Assembly: GCA_964440805.1 (NCBI GenBank)
Contig: CAYTTR010000008.1
Span: 13,779-77,778 of the forward strand
Length of the DNA: 64,000 nucleotides
Source: CAYTTR01 sp964440805
GTDB lineage: Bacteria; Acidobacteriota; Aminicenantia; Aminicenantales; Aminicenantaceae
Reading direction: 5' to 3'
Shown: positions 43,869-52,679 of the stretch, piece by piece
Numbering within the stretch: position 1 is the stretch's first letter
How the letters are laid out: every line of letters starts with the position of its first letter
Made by a program: the position numbers and the translations under genes
The notes under the pieces: model-generated
Told to the model about the DNA's origin: nothing
Seen by the model: the letters and a program-made list of their open reading frames with translations, nothing else
The model's database searches: none

Positions 43869-44567
43869 ATGACTGAAATTGTTTATGTCCGGGTGGAGCA
43901 GTCAGGTAAAATCTGCCGGGCGTTGAAAGAAAATCATCAGCTTATGCCGGGAGATTTCTGTATTATAGAATCTCCTATTGGTGGAGAATTGGCTAAGGTT
44001 GTGGATACGCCGCGAAAAGTTGGGGAACATCTGAGAACAGGACAGGATGCTCTAAAAATAATCCGGAAAGCGACAGAAGAAGATCTGGAAAAATTCAGAT
44101 GGCTTAAGTCCAAGGAGAAAAAAGCCTTTGACTTTTGTCTCGAGCGCATTAAAGAACGGAAGCTGCCCATGAAGCTGGTCAGAGTTAGGTATTTTTTTAA
44201 CGAGAAAAAAGGAATTTTCTATTATACTGCTGATGGCCGGATAGATTTCCGGGAGTTAGTGAAAGACCTGGCCAAAGAATTCAAAATGAGGATTGAAATG
44301 AGGCAGATTGGAGTCAGGGATGAAGCTAAAATGATTGGCGGGCTGGGAGTCTGCGGCCGAACCCTTTGTTGTTTCAGCTTTATGAAGTGTTTTGAGCCAG
44401 TCACCATTCAGAAGGCCAAGAAACAGCATATTGTTATTAATCCTACCAAGATTTCCGGTTTATGCGGCCGGCTGATGTGTTGCTTAGCTTTTGAGGAAGA
44501 TACCCTTGGCAGGATGTATTCAGAGGAAGAGAAAATAATAGAAGATAATTCTTTAATTCATGATTAG
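43869..44567 (+). CDS. ricT: RicT/YaaT PSP1-domain protein
   Basis: 232 aa from ATG 43869. PSP1 C-terminal domain with the cysteine-rich segment GVCGRTLCCFSF ... CGRLMCCLAF, which in the Bacillus RicAFT complex helps bind [4Fe-4S] clusters and governs RNase Y-dependent RNA processing. RicA and RicF partners are not encoded here. Joined to holB with one base between stop and ATG. Function beyond the family level is not shown. Confidence 0.88.
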   Translation: MTEIVYVRVEQSGKICRALKENHQLMPGDFCIIESPIGGELAKVVDTPRKVGEHLRTGQDALKIIRKATEEDLEKFRWLKSKEKKAFDFCLERIKERKLPMKLVRVRYFFNEKKGIFYYTADGRIDFRELVKDLAKEFKMRIEMRQIGVRDEAKMIGGLGVCGRTLCCFSFMKCFEPVTIQKAKKQHIVINPTKISGLCGRLMCCLAFEEDTLGRMYSEEEKIIEDNSLIHD

Positions 44568-44610
44568 CCTGGTTGTTTCTTTGGTTTTCCTTTGGAGAAG
44601 AGGGAATTTT

Positions 44611-45258
44611 TCAGGGTTGCTCTACTTTGAATTGAACCCTGCTGGAAACTGAAATCAGGGCACCTTCTTCTGAAAAGGCCTTGACCTGCCAGGAATATCT
44701 TTCACCAGCGGTCATTTTTTCTTTTACTTCTTGGGGGAGGGTAATAGAATTTTCTCTGGTTTCTGTACTCCACAGAAGTTCGTGATTGTAAATGTATACT
44801 CTATAAACCACGTTCTCGCCAAGACTGGTCCACCTGAATTCGGAAGGAATTGTTTTAATATCAATCACCGGGGAAATAAGGGTGATGGATTCTCCCCGGA
44901 CCTGGTCTTCATTGATAAAAAACCGGGGAGGAGATGGTCGGTAGAGGATACTCAGACCAATGGCTATTATCAAAACAAAGGCAGCAGAAGCTGCAGCGGC
45001 AGCCCATTGACGTGAAGTCAAAGCTCCGGTAAGCTGTTGCCTCCAAGAAGGTTTCTGGGTGGCTTCTTTATTATAAACGTCTTTAAATAGCCGAGCTCCT
45101 TCCTTTTTTATAACAGAAAAAAGTTCATCCCTTTCCAACAATTGTTCTGAACAATGTTGGCAATTAAAATAATGTTCTTCGAAAGTGTCTCTATCTGCTT
45201 GGCTTAGACGGTTGAGCAGATAATCGTCTATCAAGTCTTCATAGATGCATTTTTTCAT
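44611..45258 (-). CDS. Anti-sigma factor, zinc-finger type with C-terminal Ig/FN3-like domain
   Basis: 215 aa. N-terminal zinc anti-sigma motif H29-x3-C33-x2-C36 (EEHYFNCQHC), one membrane helix (about 88-106), and a periplasmic beta-sandwich resembling FN3 (FRWTSLGENVVYRVYIYN ... RYSWQVKAF). It follows the ECF sigma gene by 68 bp on the same strand, so it probably holds that sigma factor inactive. The signal is unknown. Confidence 0.85.
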   Translation of the reverse strand: MKKCIYEDLIDDYLLNRLSQADRDTFEEHYFNCQHCSEQLLERDELFSVIKKEGARLFKDVYNKEATQKPSWRQQLTGALTSRQWAAAAASAAFVLIIAIGLSILYRPSPPRFFINEDQVRGESITLISPVIDIKTIPSEFRWTSLGENVVYRVYIYNHELLWSTETRENSITLPQEVKEKMTAGERYSWQVKAFSEEGALISVSSRVQFKVEQP

Positions 45259-45326
45259 CGACCCTGCCTTTCTTTATTTACTCAATATTTTAGTCGAAGA
45301 ACATGACAATAATACGGAAAAAAATA

Positions 45327-45827
45327 TCATTTTTTTATCATTTTTTTTAGTACATCCCGGGCATAATAAATCCTTTCACCGACTTTCCTGGGAGATATTC
45401 CTATTTTTTGAGCTATTTCTTCATAAGTAAGCTCCCTGTAATAATAGAGATATATAAGTTCTTTATGTTGCGGTTTTAACTTTTGAATTGCTTTAGCGAT
45501 TTTAGCGGCCCGTTCTTTGTTGTCTATATATTCATCAGGAGTGAGAAAAGGGTCGGGTTCCGGGGCATGTCTAATAATCTTTCTTTTTTCTCTGATAAAA
45601 TCGATAATTCTTCGGGTGGTGATGGTATAGATAAAGGTCCCCAGGGAAGATTCTCCCTTGAAGTCTCCATTTTGAATTTTTTCAATCACATTGGTCATTA
45701 TTTCTGCCACTACATCCTCCCAATCAGGTGTCCAAGTGCCCAGGGATTTTCTGACACGGAAAGTGACCAAAGGTTTATACCTGGTGATGATGGCCTCAAG
45801 GTCATAATCGACAGCGGGTTTATTCAC
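45327..45827 (-). CDS. ECF-family RNA polymerase sigma factor
   Basis: 166 aa, GTG start at 45827. Region 2 spans about residues 15-85 (DWEDVVAEIMTNVIEKI, GTFIYTITTRRIIDFIREK) and region 4 about 110-166 (LKPQHKELIYLYYYRELTYEE, IAQKIGISPRKVGERIYYAR). Partner of the downstream zinc anti-sigma factor. Its own promoter is a standard TTGTCT/TATAAT type with the -10 box 8 nt before GTG, so no autoregulatory ECF motif is evident. Confidence 0.92.
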   Translation of the reverse strand: MNKPAVDYDLEAIITRYKPLVTFRVRKSLGTWTPDWEDVVAEIMTNVIEKIQNGDFKGESSLGTFIYTITTRRIIDFIREKRKIIRHAPEPDPFLTPDEYIDNKERAAKIAKAIQKLKPQHKELIYLYYYRELTYEEIAQKIGISPRKVGERIYYARDVLKKMIKK

Positions 45828-45835
45828 TTCGCATT

Positions 45836-45864
45836 ATTATATACAGGCATAGGGAGCAAGACAA
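45836..45864 (-). promoter_or_regulatory. ECF sigma gene promoter
   Basis: Minus strand: TTGTCT (45859-45864), 17-bp spacer, TATAAT (45836-45841), then 8 nt to the GTG at 45827. Predicts a leaderless mRNA starting with GTG or one base before it. Confidence 0.6.
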
Positions 45865-45931
45865 GTTATTATTTGGATGAGTAAGCATTTCTAAAGCCGT
45901 GATGCTAAAAAACAAAATGCTGAACAGAGCA

Positions 45932-46046
45932 TGGGGGGGGTGTTATCGCTCCCGTCGGGTTTTATACGCCATTCCCTCCAAGGTTGATTGGTGAAGGCTA
46001 AATCCTCCAATGTCGCTCAAACTATCCCCCAATGCCCCGGTTCATT
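45932..46046 (+). repeat. Imperfect inverted-repeat element
   Basis: Left arm GCATGGGGGGGGTGTTATCG and right arm, read on the minus strand, GCATTGGGGGATAGTTTGAG form an imperfect inverted repeat of about 25 bp, with internal hairpins such as CCCGTCGGG. It lies in the 386-bp gap between the ECF sigma gene start and the lut gene end. MITE-like, single copy in this window. Confidence 0.45.
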
Positions 46047-46124
46047 GATCGCGGTTTTGGAAATGCTTCCTTCGGATAAGATTTTTTTCAAATTTTTGAG
46101 TTGTTGTCCGACTAAATAAATACC

Positions 46125-46298
46125 ATGCAAAAAGAAAGCCAGGAAAAGAAAAAGATTGTTTTGAAGACAAAAGATGAAGGGGAGTTTTTTTATTTAATTG
46201 AGAAAAAGTTGAATCAAGAAGGATATATACTGGTAGAAACCTTGCCCCGGCGATCCAGGCTTTCTTTTAGAGCCCGGTCCAATAACTGGGCTGTATGA
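46125..46298 (+). CDS. Possible 57-aa small protein overlapping lut 3' end
   Basis: ATG 46125 to TGA 46298. The first 30 residues (MQKESQEKKKIVLKTKDEGE, then FFYLIEKKLNQEGYIL) lie outside the neighbouring gene and look coding-like; the last part runs antisense to the end of the LutB-LutA gene (85-bp overlap). No ribosome-binding site or known family is seen. May be real or chance. Confidence 0.25.
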   Translation: MQKESQEKKKIVLKTKDEGEFFYLIEKKLNQEGYILVETLPRRSRLSFRARSNNWAV

Positions 46299-48361
46299 AA
46301 AACACGAAAGTTATTTTCTCTTCTTATCAAAGAACTTTTTAACTGTAAAAGACATCCAGGGCAGTCAGACGCGATAAGAGTGCAATTGGTTTCCAATATT
46401 TTCTTTTTTTTCTTTTCCCAGATATGGGAGGAAAGTTCAGGATTTCTAAGGGAAAAAATTCCGCAAAAGCCACAACATGTCGGTTCTTTTTCAGTTTTGG
46501 GAGAGTAACCTGCTTGGTGGAGAAGCTCAAGAGATTCATTTCTTTGTTTTAATTGGTAGAGAGAGTGACAGGGGTGATGATAGAAAATCTCTTTAAGTTT
46601 TTCAGGTAGGGGGAGATGAGGAAATAGTTTTTTCTTGTACAAAAATTCCGTAAAATCAAAGACACGTGGGAGATAAGGAGAAAAATCGGGTGATAGTGAG
46701 GGATAGTGTTTCCGGAGCAATGAATTTCCTGTGGGGCAGAGGGTGAGAATAAAATCTGGTTTTTCAGCCAGGAATGACTGTATATTCTGTAATCCTAATT
46801 TTTGGACATCTTCTGTTTTTCCCACATGAAGGCTGGGAGCACCGCAACAAACTTGATTATCCGGTGAAATAACTTGATATCCTAGATAATCGAAGATGTC
46901 ATATACAGAGTTTCTTATTTCCGGGAAGATGTATCTGCCAAGGCAACCCTGGAACAGGTAAATTTTGGCCTGGCCATTTGAATTAAATTTTTTAACTAAA
47001 GGAGCAGGATTTAAGGCTGGCAGCTTTTTTCCCCTGAACCAGCCAAATTGAGGAGTGGGCAGGAAGCCTTTCTTAGCTAACGGTTTTTGCAGGAGAGCGC
47101 CTGTTCTGGTCAGTTTATTTAGAATGCTTCCAGTGCTTATTAAGCGGGAGGTAAGTTCTTCCCAGAATTTTTTTCCGGCTGACGGTTTTAGATCAAGGAT
47201 CAGGTCTCCAGTGGGAATGCCCACCGGGCAAAAATCCTCACATTTCTTGCAATCAGCACATAAATCACTTAACAAAGCGGCTTTTTTTGGAGAATTAGTC
47301 ATAGCAGTCATCAAGACACCTATCCCACCAGGATAAACAGGCCCTCCGTAAACATGACCACCTAAAGACTGGAAAACCGGGCAAACCAGCATGCACCCGC
47401 CGCACTTGAGACAGGAAAGAATTTTTTCCAGATTTCCATCTCCAAGTGCCTTCAACCGGCCATTATCCAGGATGATTATATGTACTTCCTGGGGGCCATG
47501 GGCTCCAATAATTAGTTCTTTTTCAATGTCTGTTGTACAGCTTGGACCGGTGATAAAAGAAACATAGGAGGTGATTTTTTTCCCTGAAGAGGCAGCTACT
47601 AAGGCTTTGGTTAAGGTTGTACTTTCTTCTAATGTTTCCACAAATTTTTCTGTGGTTAAAAGAGCAATGTGAACTGGAGGAAGTGAAGTAGTTAGACGGG
47701 CATTGCCTTCGTTACTGATTATAACCAGAGTGCCTGTTTCCGCTACGGCGAAATTTGCTCCTGATATTCCAATGTCTGCTTCCATGAAAAACTTACGGAT
47801 GTGATTTCGGGCAAAATCGACGATAGCTTTGGGATCGGCCGGAAGATTTTGATTGAATTTCTTGTTTAACATTTGAACGATATCTTCCTTGGTTTTGTGA
47901 AGAGCAGGGGCTGTAATATGGGAAGGCCTTTCTTTAGCCAGTTGTATGAGCCATTCTCCCAGGTCTGTTTCAATTACCTGGAAGCCCTGACTAATTAAAT
48001 AATCATTAAGTTCTATTTCTTCAGAGACCATGGATTTTGCCTTGATAATCAACTTGGCTTTCTTCTTATGGGCGATTTCATTGATTTTTTTCCTGGCTTC
48101 TTCCGGAGTTGACGCCCAGTAGAGGTAAGCACCGGATTTTTTGGCTTCCTGGCAAAACCGTTCCATAAGCTGGGGTAGATTGCTTCTGTTTTTCTCTCTT
48201 ATATTTTTTGCTTTTTCCTTCAAGGATTCCCAGGAGAGTTCCTGAGAAACAGCAGAGAATTGCTTCTGGTGGTGAAGAGTTGCCCTCTTGAGGGCTTCCT
48301 GCAGTGAAGAGTTAGCCAGGGCTTTCCTGGCTTTCTGCTTGAGGCGGATTCTTTTAAACAC
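46214..48361 (-). CDS. Fused LutB-LutA-like iron-sulfur oxidoreductase
   Basis: 715 aa. Residues about 60-300 form a LUD/LutB domain (GISGANFAVAETGTLVIISN). About 310-400 hold two 4Fe-4S motifs (CLKCGGCMLVCP and CADCKKCEDFCP). The remainder carries two CCG cysteine-rich domains of the LutA/GlpC/HdrB type (NQVCCGAPSLH and TCCGFCGIF, with HPCHSL). Family members oxidise lactate or glycolate with quinone or other acceptors. Normally lutA and lutB are separate genes; lutC is absent here. GTG start at 48361 directly follows the ftsK stop. Substrate not shown. Confidence 0.85.
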   Translation of the reverse strand: MFKRIRLKQKARKALANSSLQEALKRATLHHQKQFSAVSQELSWESLKEKAKNIREKNRSNLPQLMERFCQEAKKSGAYLYWASTPEEARKKINEIAHKKKAKLIIKAKSMVSEEIELNDYLISQGFQVIETDLGEWLIQLAKERPSHITAPALHKTKEDIVQMLNKKFNQNLPADPKAIVDFARNHIRKFFMEADIGISGANFAVAETGTLVIISNEGNARLTTSLPPVHIALLTTEKFVETLEESTTLTKALVAASSGKKITSYVSFITGPSCTTDIEKELIIGAHGPQEVHIIILDNGRLKALGDGNLEKILSCLKCGGCMLVCPVFQSLGGHVYGGPVYPGGIGVLMTAMTNSPKKAALLSDLCADCKKCEDFCPVGIPTGDLILDLKPSAGKKFWEELTSRLISTGSILNKLTRTGALLQKPLAKKGFLPTPQFGWFRGKKLPALNPAPLVKKFNSNGQAKIYLFQGCLGRYIFPEIRNSVYDIFDYLGYQVISPDNQVCCGAPSLHVGKTEDVQKLGLQNIQSFLAEKPDFILTLCPTGNSLLRKHYPSLSPDFSPYLPRVFDFTEFLYKKKLFPHLPLPEKLKEIFYHHPCHSLYQLKQRNESLELLHQAGYSPKTEKEPTCCGFCGIFSLRNPELSSHIWEKKKKKILETNCTLIASDCPGCLLQLKSSLIRRENNFRVFHTAQLLDRALKESLDRRGKVSTSIYPS

Positions 48362-50647
48362 TCAGTCTCCCTTTTTGAATTGCTCCAAGTAACTTTTAGA
48401 ATCCACCAGGATTTCCCTTGGTTTGCTTCCTTCCGAAGGCCCCACAATGTTTTCCTGCTCCATTTGATCGATGATTCTGGAGGCTCTGGCATAGCCAAGT
48501 TTAAGTTTGCGCTGAAGGTAAGAGGCGGAAGCTTGTCCCGTGAGAAGAACAAGCTCAACTGCTTTATCGAAAAGAGGATCCTTTTCTTCTGATTCATCAA
48601 ATACCTGATGGGAAGTGCTCTTGAGTACTCTGACGATTTTTTCGTCATACTGGGGCTTTCCCTGATCCTTAACATAGTTGACTACCCGGGTTATCTCAGC
48701 CAGGCTAATGTAAGAACCATGAATCCTGACCAGCCGAGGATAGTTGGGCGGCATGAAAAGCATATCGCCGTTTCCCAGGAGTTTTTCAGCTCCTGATGTA
48801 TCAATTATGATTCTTGAATCCACCTTAGAAGGAACACGAAAAGCTATCCGGCAGGGAAAGTTGTTCTTTACTGTCCCGGTGATAACATCAATGGAAGGCC
48901 TTTGGGTGGCCATAACCAAGTGGATGCCGACAGCCCGGGCCAACTGGGCTAAGCGAGCTATGCAGTATTCGACATCCTGGGCTCCGATCATCATTAGTTC
49001 AGACAGCTCGTCGATGATGATTACCAAGTAGGGAAGAGGTTTCATTTCTTTTTCATCTTCTTCAGTTTTATTGTTTTGCTGTTGATGTCGAACCTTCTGG
49101 TTATATTGTTCAATATTCCTCACCCGTGTTTCACCCAGAAGTTTATATCTTTCTTCCATTTTTTTGACGGCATCCAGGAGAATGCCCCCGGCTTTTTTGG
49201 GGTCTCTAACCACCGGGCTGAGGAGATGAGGGACTCCATCATAGAGGGAAAATTCAAGCCTTTTGGGATCGATTAGAATAAGTTTTACTTCATCGGGAGT
49301 GGCTTTGTACATGATAGAGGCTATCAGGGAGTTAAGGGCGACGCTTTTTCCTGTTCCGGTTGCTCCGGCAATTAATAAGTGGGGCATTACGGAAAGGTCT
49401 GTTAGATAAATCTCTCCGTGGACGGTTTTTCCCAGGGCAAAGGTGAGTTTAGAAGGATATTTCTGGAAGTTCTCACTCTGCATTACGTCTCTTATCTTAA
49501 TGACTTCTCTTCTCCGGTTGGGAACTTCTACACCCAAGGATGATTTTCCTGGTATTCTTTGAATCCGGACTGATTCTGCTCCGAGGGCAAGCGAGAGATC
49601 TTCAGACAGGTTAGCTACCTGGCTGACTTTAATTCCAGGAAAAGGGTAGAATTCATAAGTAGTAATGATAGGGCCGGGATGATATTCCCGGACTTCTCCC
49701 TCCACCCGGAACTCTCTGAGTTTGGCTTCAATGGTCTGTTTTTTTTCATAAAGCTCGTTTTTATCTATTTTTTCTACAGCAGTTCCTGGATCAAGAAGGG
49801 TAAGGGGAGGGAAGCGATAGTCTCCTTTTCTGGCTATCTCAGGGAATAGGTACTCTTCTCCCTTGGCCATGGAAGCCGAAGCAGCAGGCGGTGGAGATAT
49901 TGCTGGCTGAATTTCATTTTTTTTCTCAATCCTCTGTTTGACAGGAAAAGATGAGGGTCTGGAAGTTGTATACTTTTCCTGAACTCTTCTCCTCATTTTC
50001 TTCCGTTCTTTTTCTTTTCGGTAATTTATAATGCGGATGTGGACTTCTTTGAAAAGGAAACCAAAGAAGCTGGAGAGAAAATGACTGAATCTGGTAAGAG
50101 AAAACCTGGTAGTTAGCATCAGGCTGGCCAATAAAAGCCCACTAAGGAGAATAAGGCTTCCCGTATGATTGAATAAATTGATTAAAACTGAAGAGAGGAT
50201 TGAGCCAAGAAGGCCTCCCCCGGGAAGGGTGATTTCTTTCCAGGAGATTGTGGGATTAACAATAGAGAGCAGAGGACTAAAAACCAGGAGAAAGAAAAAC
50301 AATCCGGCTAACTTGCGGACCAGATGGGTCTCTTCTCTAACCAAGAAAACCTGGAAGCTTATATAAATCAAGCCGAGAGGCAAAAAGAAAGCGGCTAAAC
50401 CCAGGAATTGAAGAAGTGCATCGGAGAGAAATGCGCCTACCCGTCCTCCATAATTTTTAACTTTATTTTGAAAGGAAGAAGAAGAAGTCCAGGAAGGATC
50501 ATTTGGATGGTAACTAAAAAGACTGATGAGGATGAATAGAGAAAAGAAGAAGAGTATTAAAAAAAAGACTTCGAGGGAAAAACGGCGGCTCTTTTTCTTG
50601 GATACACCTGTTTTTCTGACCTTGTTTTCTTTTCTCCCTTTTTTCAC
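48362..50647 (-). CDS. ftsK: DNA translocase FtsK
   Basis: Septal DNA pump that segregates chromosome ends and activates XerCD recombination. 761 aa: four to five N-terminal membrane helices (about 27-190), a short basic linker, the beta domain, motor domain with Walker A GATGTGKSVALN and Walker B VIIIDELSEL, and a C-terminal gamma winged helix (LLTGQASASYLQRKLKLGYA) that reads KOPS-type DNA. GTG start at 50647 only 7 nt after a TATAAT box, leaving no room for a ribosome-binding site. Confidence 0.96.
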   Translation of the reverse strand: MKKGRKENKVRKTGVSKKKSRRFSLEVFFLILFFFSLFILISLFSYHPNDPSWTSSSSFQNKVKNYGGRVGAFLSDALLQFLGLAAFFLPLGLIYISFQVFLVREETHLVRKLAGLFFFLLVFSPLLSIVNPTISWKEITLPGGGLLGSILSSVLINLFNHTGSLILLSGLLLASLMLTTRFSLTRFSHFLSSFFGFLFKEVHIRIINYRKEKERKKMRRRVQEKYTTSRPSSFPVKQRIEKKNEIQPAISPPPAASASMAKGEEYLFPEIARKGDYRFPPLTLLDPGTAVEKIDKNELYEKKQTIEAKLREFRVEGEVREYHPGPIITTYEFYPFPGIKVSQVANLSEDLSLALGAESVRIQRIPGKSSLGVEVPNRRREVIKIRDVMQSENFQKYPSKLTFALGKTVHGEIYLTDLSVMPHLLIAGATGTGKSVALNSLIASIMYKATPDEVKLILIDPKRLEFSLYDGVPHLLSPVVRDPKKAGGILLDAVKKMEERYKLLGETRVRNIEQYNQKVRHQQQNNKTEEDEKEMKPLPYLVIIIDELSELMMIGAQDVEYCIARLAQLARAVGIHLVMATQRPSIDVITGTVKNNFPCRIAFRVPSKVDSRIIIDTSGAEKLLGNGDMLFMPPNYPRLVRIHGSYISLAEITRVVNYVKDQGKPQYDEKIVRVLKSTSHQVFDESEEKDPLFDKAVELVLLTGQASASYLQRKLKLGYARASRIIDQMEQENIVGPSEGSKPREILVDSKSYLEQFKKGD

Positions 50648-50654
50648 TCTTAAA

Positions 50655-50683
50655 ATTATATCATAATTCGGTTATCAGATTAA
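50655..50683 (-). promoter_or_regulatory. ftsK promoter
   Basis: Minus strand: TTAATC (50678-50683), 17-bp spacer, perfect TATAAT (50655-50660), then 7 nt to GTG at 50647. The transcription start should coincide with the start codon. Confidence 0.6.
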
Positions 50684-50755
50684 TTGTGGTAAGGAATTGG
50701 ATTGTCTCTGATAACTTTAATAATTTAAAAAATTAAAAGCCGCTATTAAGATGAA

Positions 50756-51709
50756 TCAAAGTGAGCCCGCTTTTTGCCTGGAAATATATTTGATAACCTC
50801 ATCGATTTTCTCTTGTAATCTATATTTCGGAGTATAATGTATCATTTTTTTTGCTTTCGAAATATCTGCGATGGAATTTCTTAGTTCTCCGATACGCTCT
50901 TTTGAATGAATTGGTTTTATTCGGGGATTAATCTTTGAACATAGCATTTCTGCCACTTCATTAATTGAAGAGCCTATTCCTGTTCCTATATTGAAACTCT
51001 CTCCTGAAATGTCAGATTCCATAGCATTAATATTCCCCTTAATGATATCGCCAACATACACAAAATCTCTTTTTTGCTTTCCGTCTCCATAAATTATTGG
51101 AATTTTTCCCTCTAAAAGTCTATTTATGAAGATAGTGATTACTCCAACATACGGAGTATAAGCTTGTCTTGGCCCAAAAGTGTTAAAATAACGGAGAGCA
51201 ATAAAGTCGATACCCATTTTTTTTGAAATACACAATCCGTATAATTCGCTCGCTAACTTGGAAATTCCATAAGGAGAAATTGGGGTAGATCTATAATTTT
51301 CATTTAATGGAACAGGTCTTTCCGAATCATCGTATATAGCCATAGATGAAGCATATATTATTTTTTTTACTTTACTTTTTTCACATGCTCTAAGAATATT
51401 TAGGGTCCCCATTAAATTTGTTTGAGCATCACTGAAATAATTATTTATTGATTCTCTTATGCTGACAATAGCTGCTTCATGAAATATGATTTCAATATCA
51501 TCGGATATAATTTTTTTCATCAGTTCAAAATCTAAAATGTCTCCTTTTATAAATTTACATTTTTTTGGAACATTTTCTAACCTTCCAGTCGAGAGATTAT
51601 CTAGAACAACAACATTCATTTCTAATTCTAATAATTTCTTAGCCAGATGGGAACCAATAAAACCAGCTCCCCCTGTAATTAAAGCTTTGTTATATTTTAA
51701 TTTTCTCAT
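50756..51709 (-). CDS. NAD-dependent sugar-nucleotide epimerase/dehydratase
   Basis: 317-aa extended short-chain dehydrogenase of the UDP-glucose 4-epimerase/dTDP-glucose dehydratase family. NAD-binding GGAGFIGSHL at the N-terminus; catalytic SSMAIYD and YGISK; the sugar-nucleotide binding segment RYFNTFGPRQ. It supplies a modified sugar for the polysaccharide made by the neighbouring genes. The exact sugar cannot be told. Marks the beginning of AT-rich sequence with Lys/Ile/Asn-rich proteins. The nucleotidyltransferase gene ends 3 bp upstream. Confidence 0.88.
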   Translation of the reverse strand: MRKLKYNKALITGGAGFIGSHLAKKLLELEMNVVVLDNLSTGRLENVPKKCKFIKGDILDFELMKKIISDDIEIIFHEAAIVSIRESINNYFSDAQTNLMGTLNILRACEKSKVKKIIYASSMAIYDDSERPVPLNENYRSTPISPYGISKLASELYGLCISKKMGIDFIALRYFNTFGPRQAYTPYVGVITIFINRLLEGKIPIIYGDGKQKRDFVYVGDIIKGNINAMESDISGESFNIGTGIGSSINEVAEMLCSKINPRIKPIHSKERIGELRNSIADISKAKKMIHYTPKYRLQEKIDEVIKYISRQKAGSL

Positions 51710-51712
51710 TAA

Positions 51713-52666
51713 TTAAAAATGCAAGTAATCACAATTTATTATTCTGTCTCTTGTAATTATGGATTTGTCGATGTTCTTTTTTAGTGAAAATTTTGAATCG
51801 GAAAGAATAACAGAATTTGATATTTTAATAGGAAAATTAATTCTAACATTTTCACCTATGACTGAATTATATATTTTTGTCCCTGAAGGAAAATGTGTGT
51901 TTCTTCCTATTATTTTTGATTTATCTGACATTTTTAATAATTTAATATTACATTCTAAAAGATCACATGGAAAGGAAAGGTTTATATCATCTTGAATGAC
52001 ATCTGCTTTCTTCACGTTAAAGCCATCATCAATTAATATTTGTATTGAATCCGTAATTTCATATTCATCCTTCATTGCGGTCCTTGGTGTTCTTCGGACG
52101 GCATCGAAAATATGAAAATCAAATAAATATATACCACATCCTTTTATATTATTAGAAGAAAAGTAACGAGGCTTTTCGATTACTCTTTTTACATATCCAT
52201 TTTCATCTGGAATTACCAAAAAATTACGCTTAATTGCCTCAAGATTGGTTTCTATTTTTGTTGCGAGAACTGCATTTGCTTCTTCGGTTTCTATTAAATG
52301 AAGCATTGGAGTCAAGTCATTGGTTATAAAAAAAATATCTCCTAAGAACAAAAAAAAAGGAGATGTTATATATGGTTCTAATTTAGAGACAGCATGTGCT
52401 ATTCCTAATGTATCTCCCTGATCTATGTACTCAATGTTTACTCCAAAATTACTTCCATTCCCGAAATATTTAACTATTGAATGTCCTAAATGTCCGATGA
52501 CTACGAAGATTTTCTTTATACCTAAACGCTTCATTTCTTCGATTTGATAATACATAAGAGGTTTATTCCCCACAGGGAGCATGCCTTTTGGAAACTGAGA
52601 ACTGAAGTACTCCATTCGAACTCCTTTGCCTGCAGCAAGAATAACACTCTCAACGATTTTTTTCAT
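51713..52666 (-). CDS. Sugar-1-phosphate nucleotidyltransferase with beta-helix tail
   Basis: 317 aa. Nucleotidyltransferase signature SVILAAGKGVRM and KGMLPVGNKPL at the N-terminus, FLGDIFFI for metal binding, and a C-terminal left-handed beta-helix-like stretch (about 250-310, IGRNTHFPSGTKIYNSVIGE). Resembles long-form RmlA or GalU-type enzymes that activate glucose-1-phosphate or related sugars. Directly upstream of the epimerase, suggesting they make one nucleotide sugar in sequence. Confidence 0.85.
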   Translation of the reverse strand: MKKIVESVILAAGKGVRMEYFSSQFPKGMLPVGNKPLMYYQIEEMKRLGIKKIFVVIGHLGHSIVKYFGNGSNFGVNIEYIDQGDTLGIAHAVSKLEPYITSPFFLFLGDIFFITNDLTPMLHLIETEEANAVLATKIETNLEAIKRNFLVIPDENGYVKRVIEKPRYFSSNNIKGCGIYLFDFHIFDAVRRTPRTAMKDEYEITDSIQILIDDGFNVKKADVIQDDINLSFPCDLLECNIKLLKMSDKSKIIGRNTHFPSGTKIYNSVIGENVRINFPIKISNSVILSDSKFSLKKNIDKSIITRDRIINCDYLHF

Positions 52667-52679
52667 TTTGCCACCTCAA

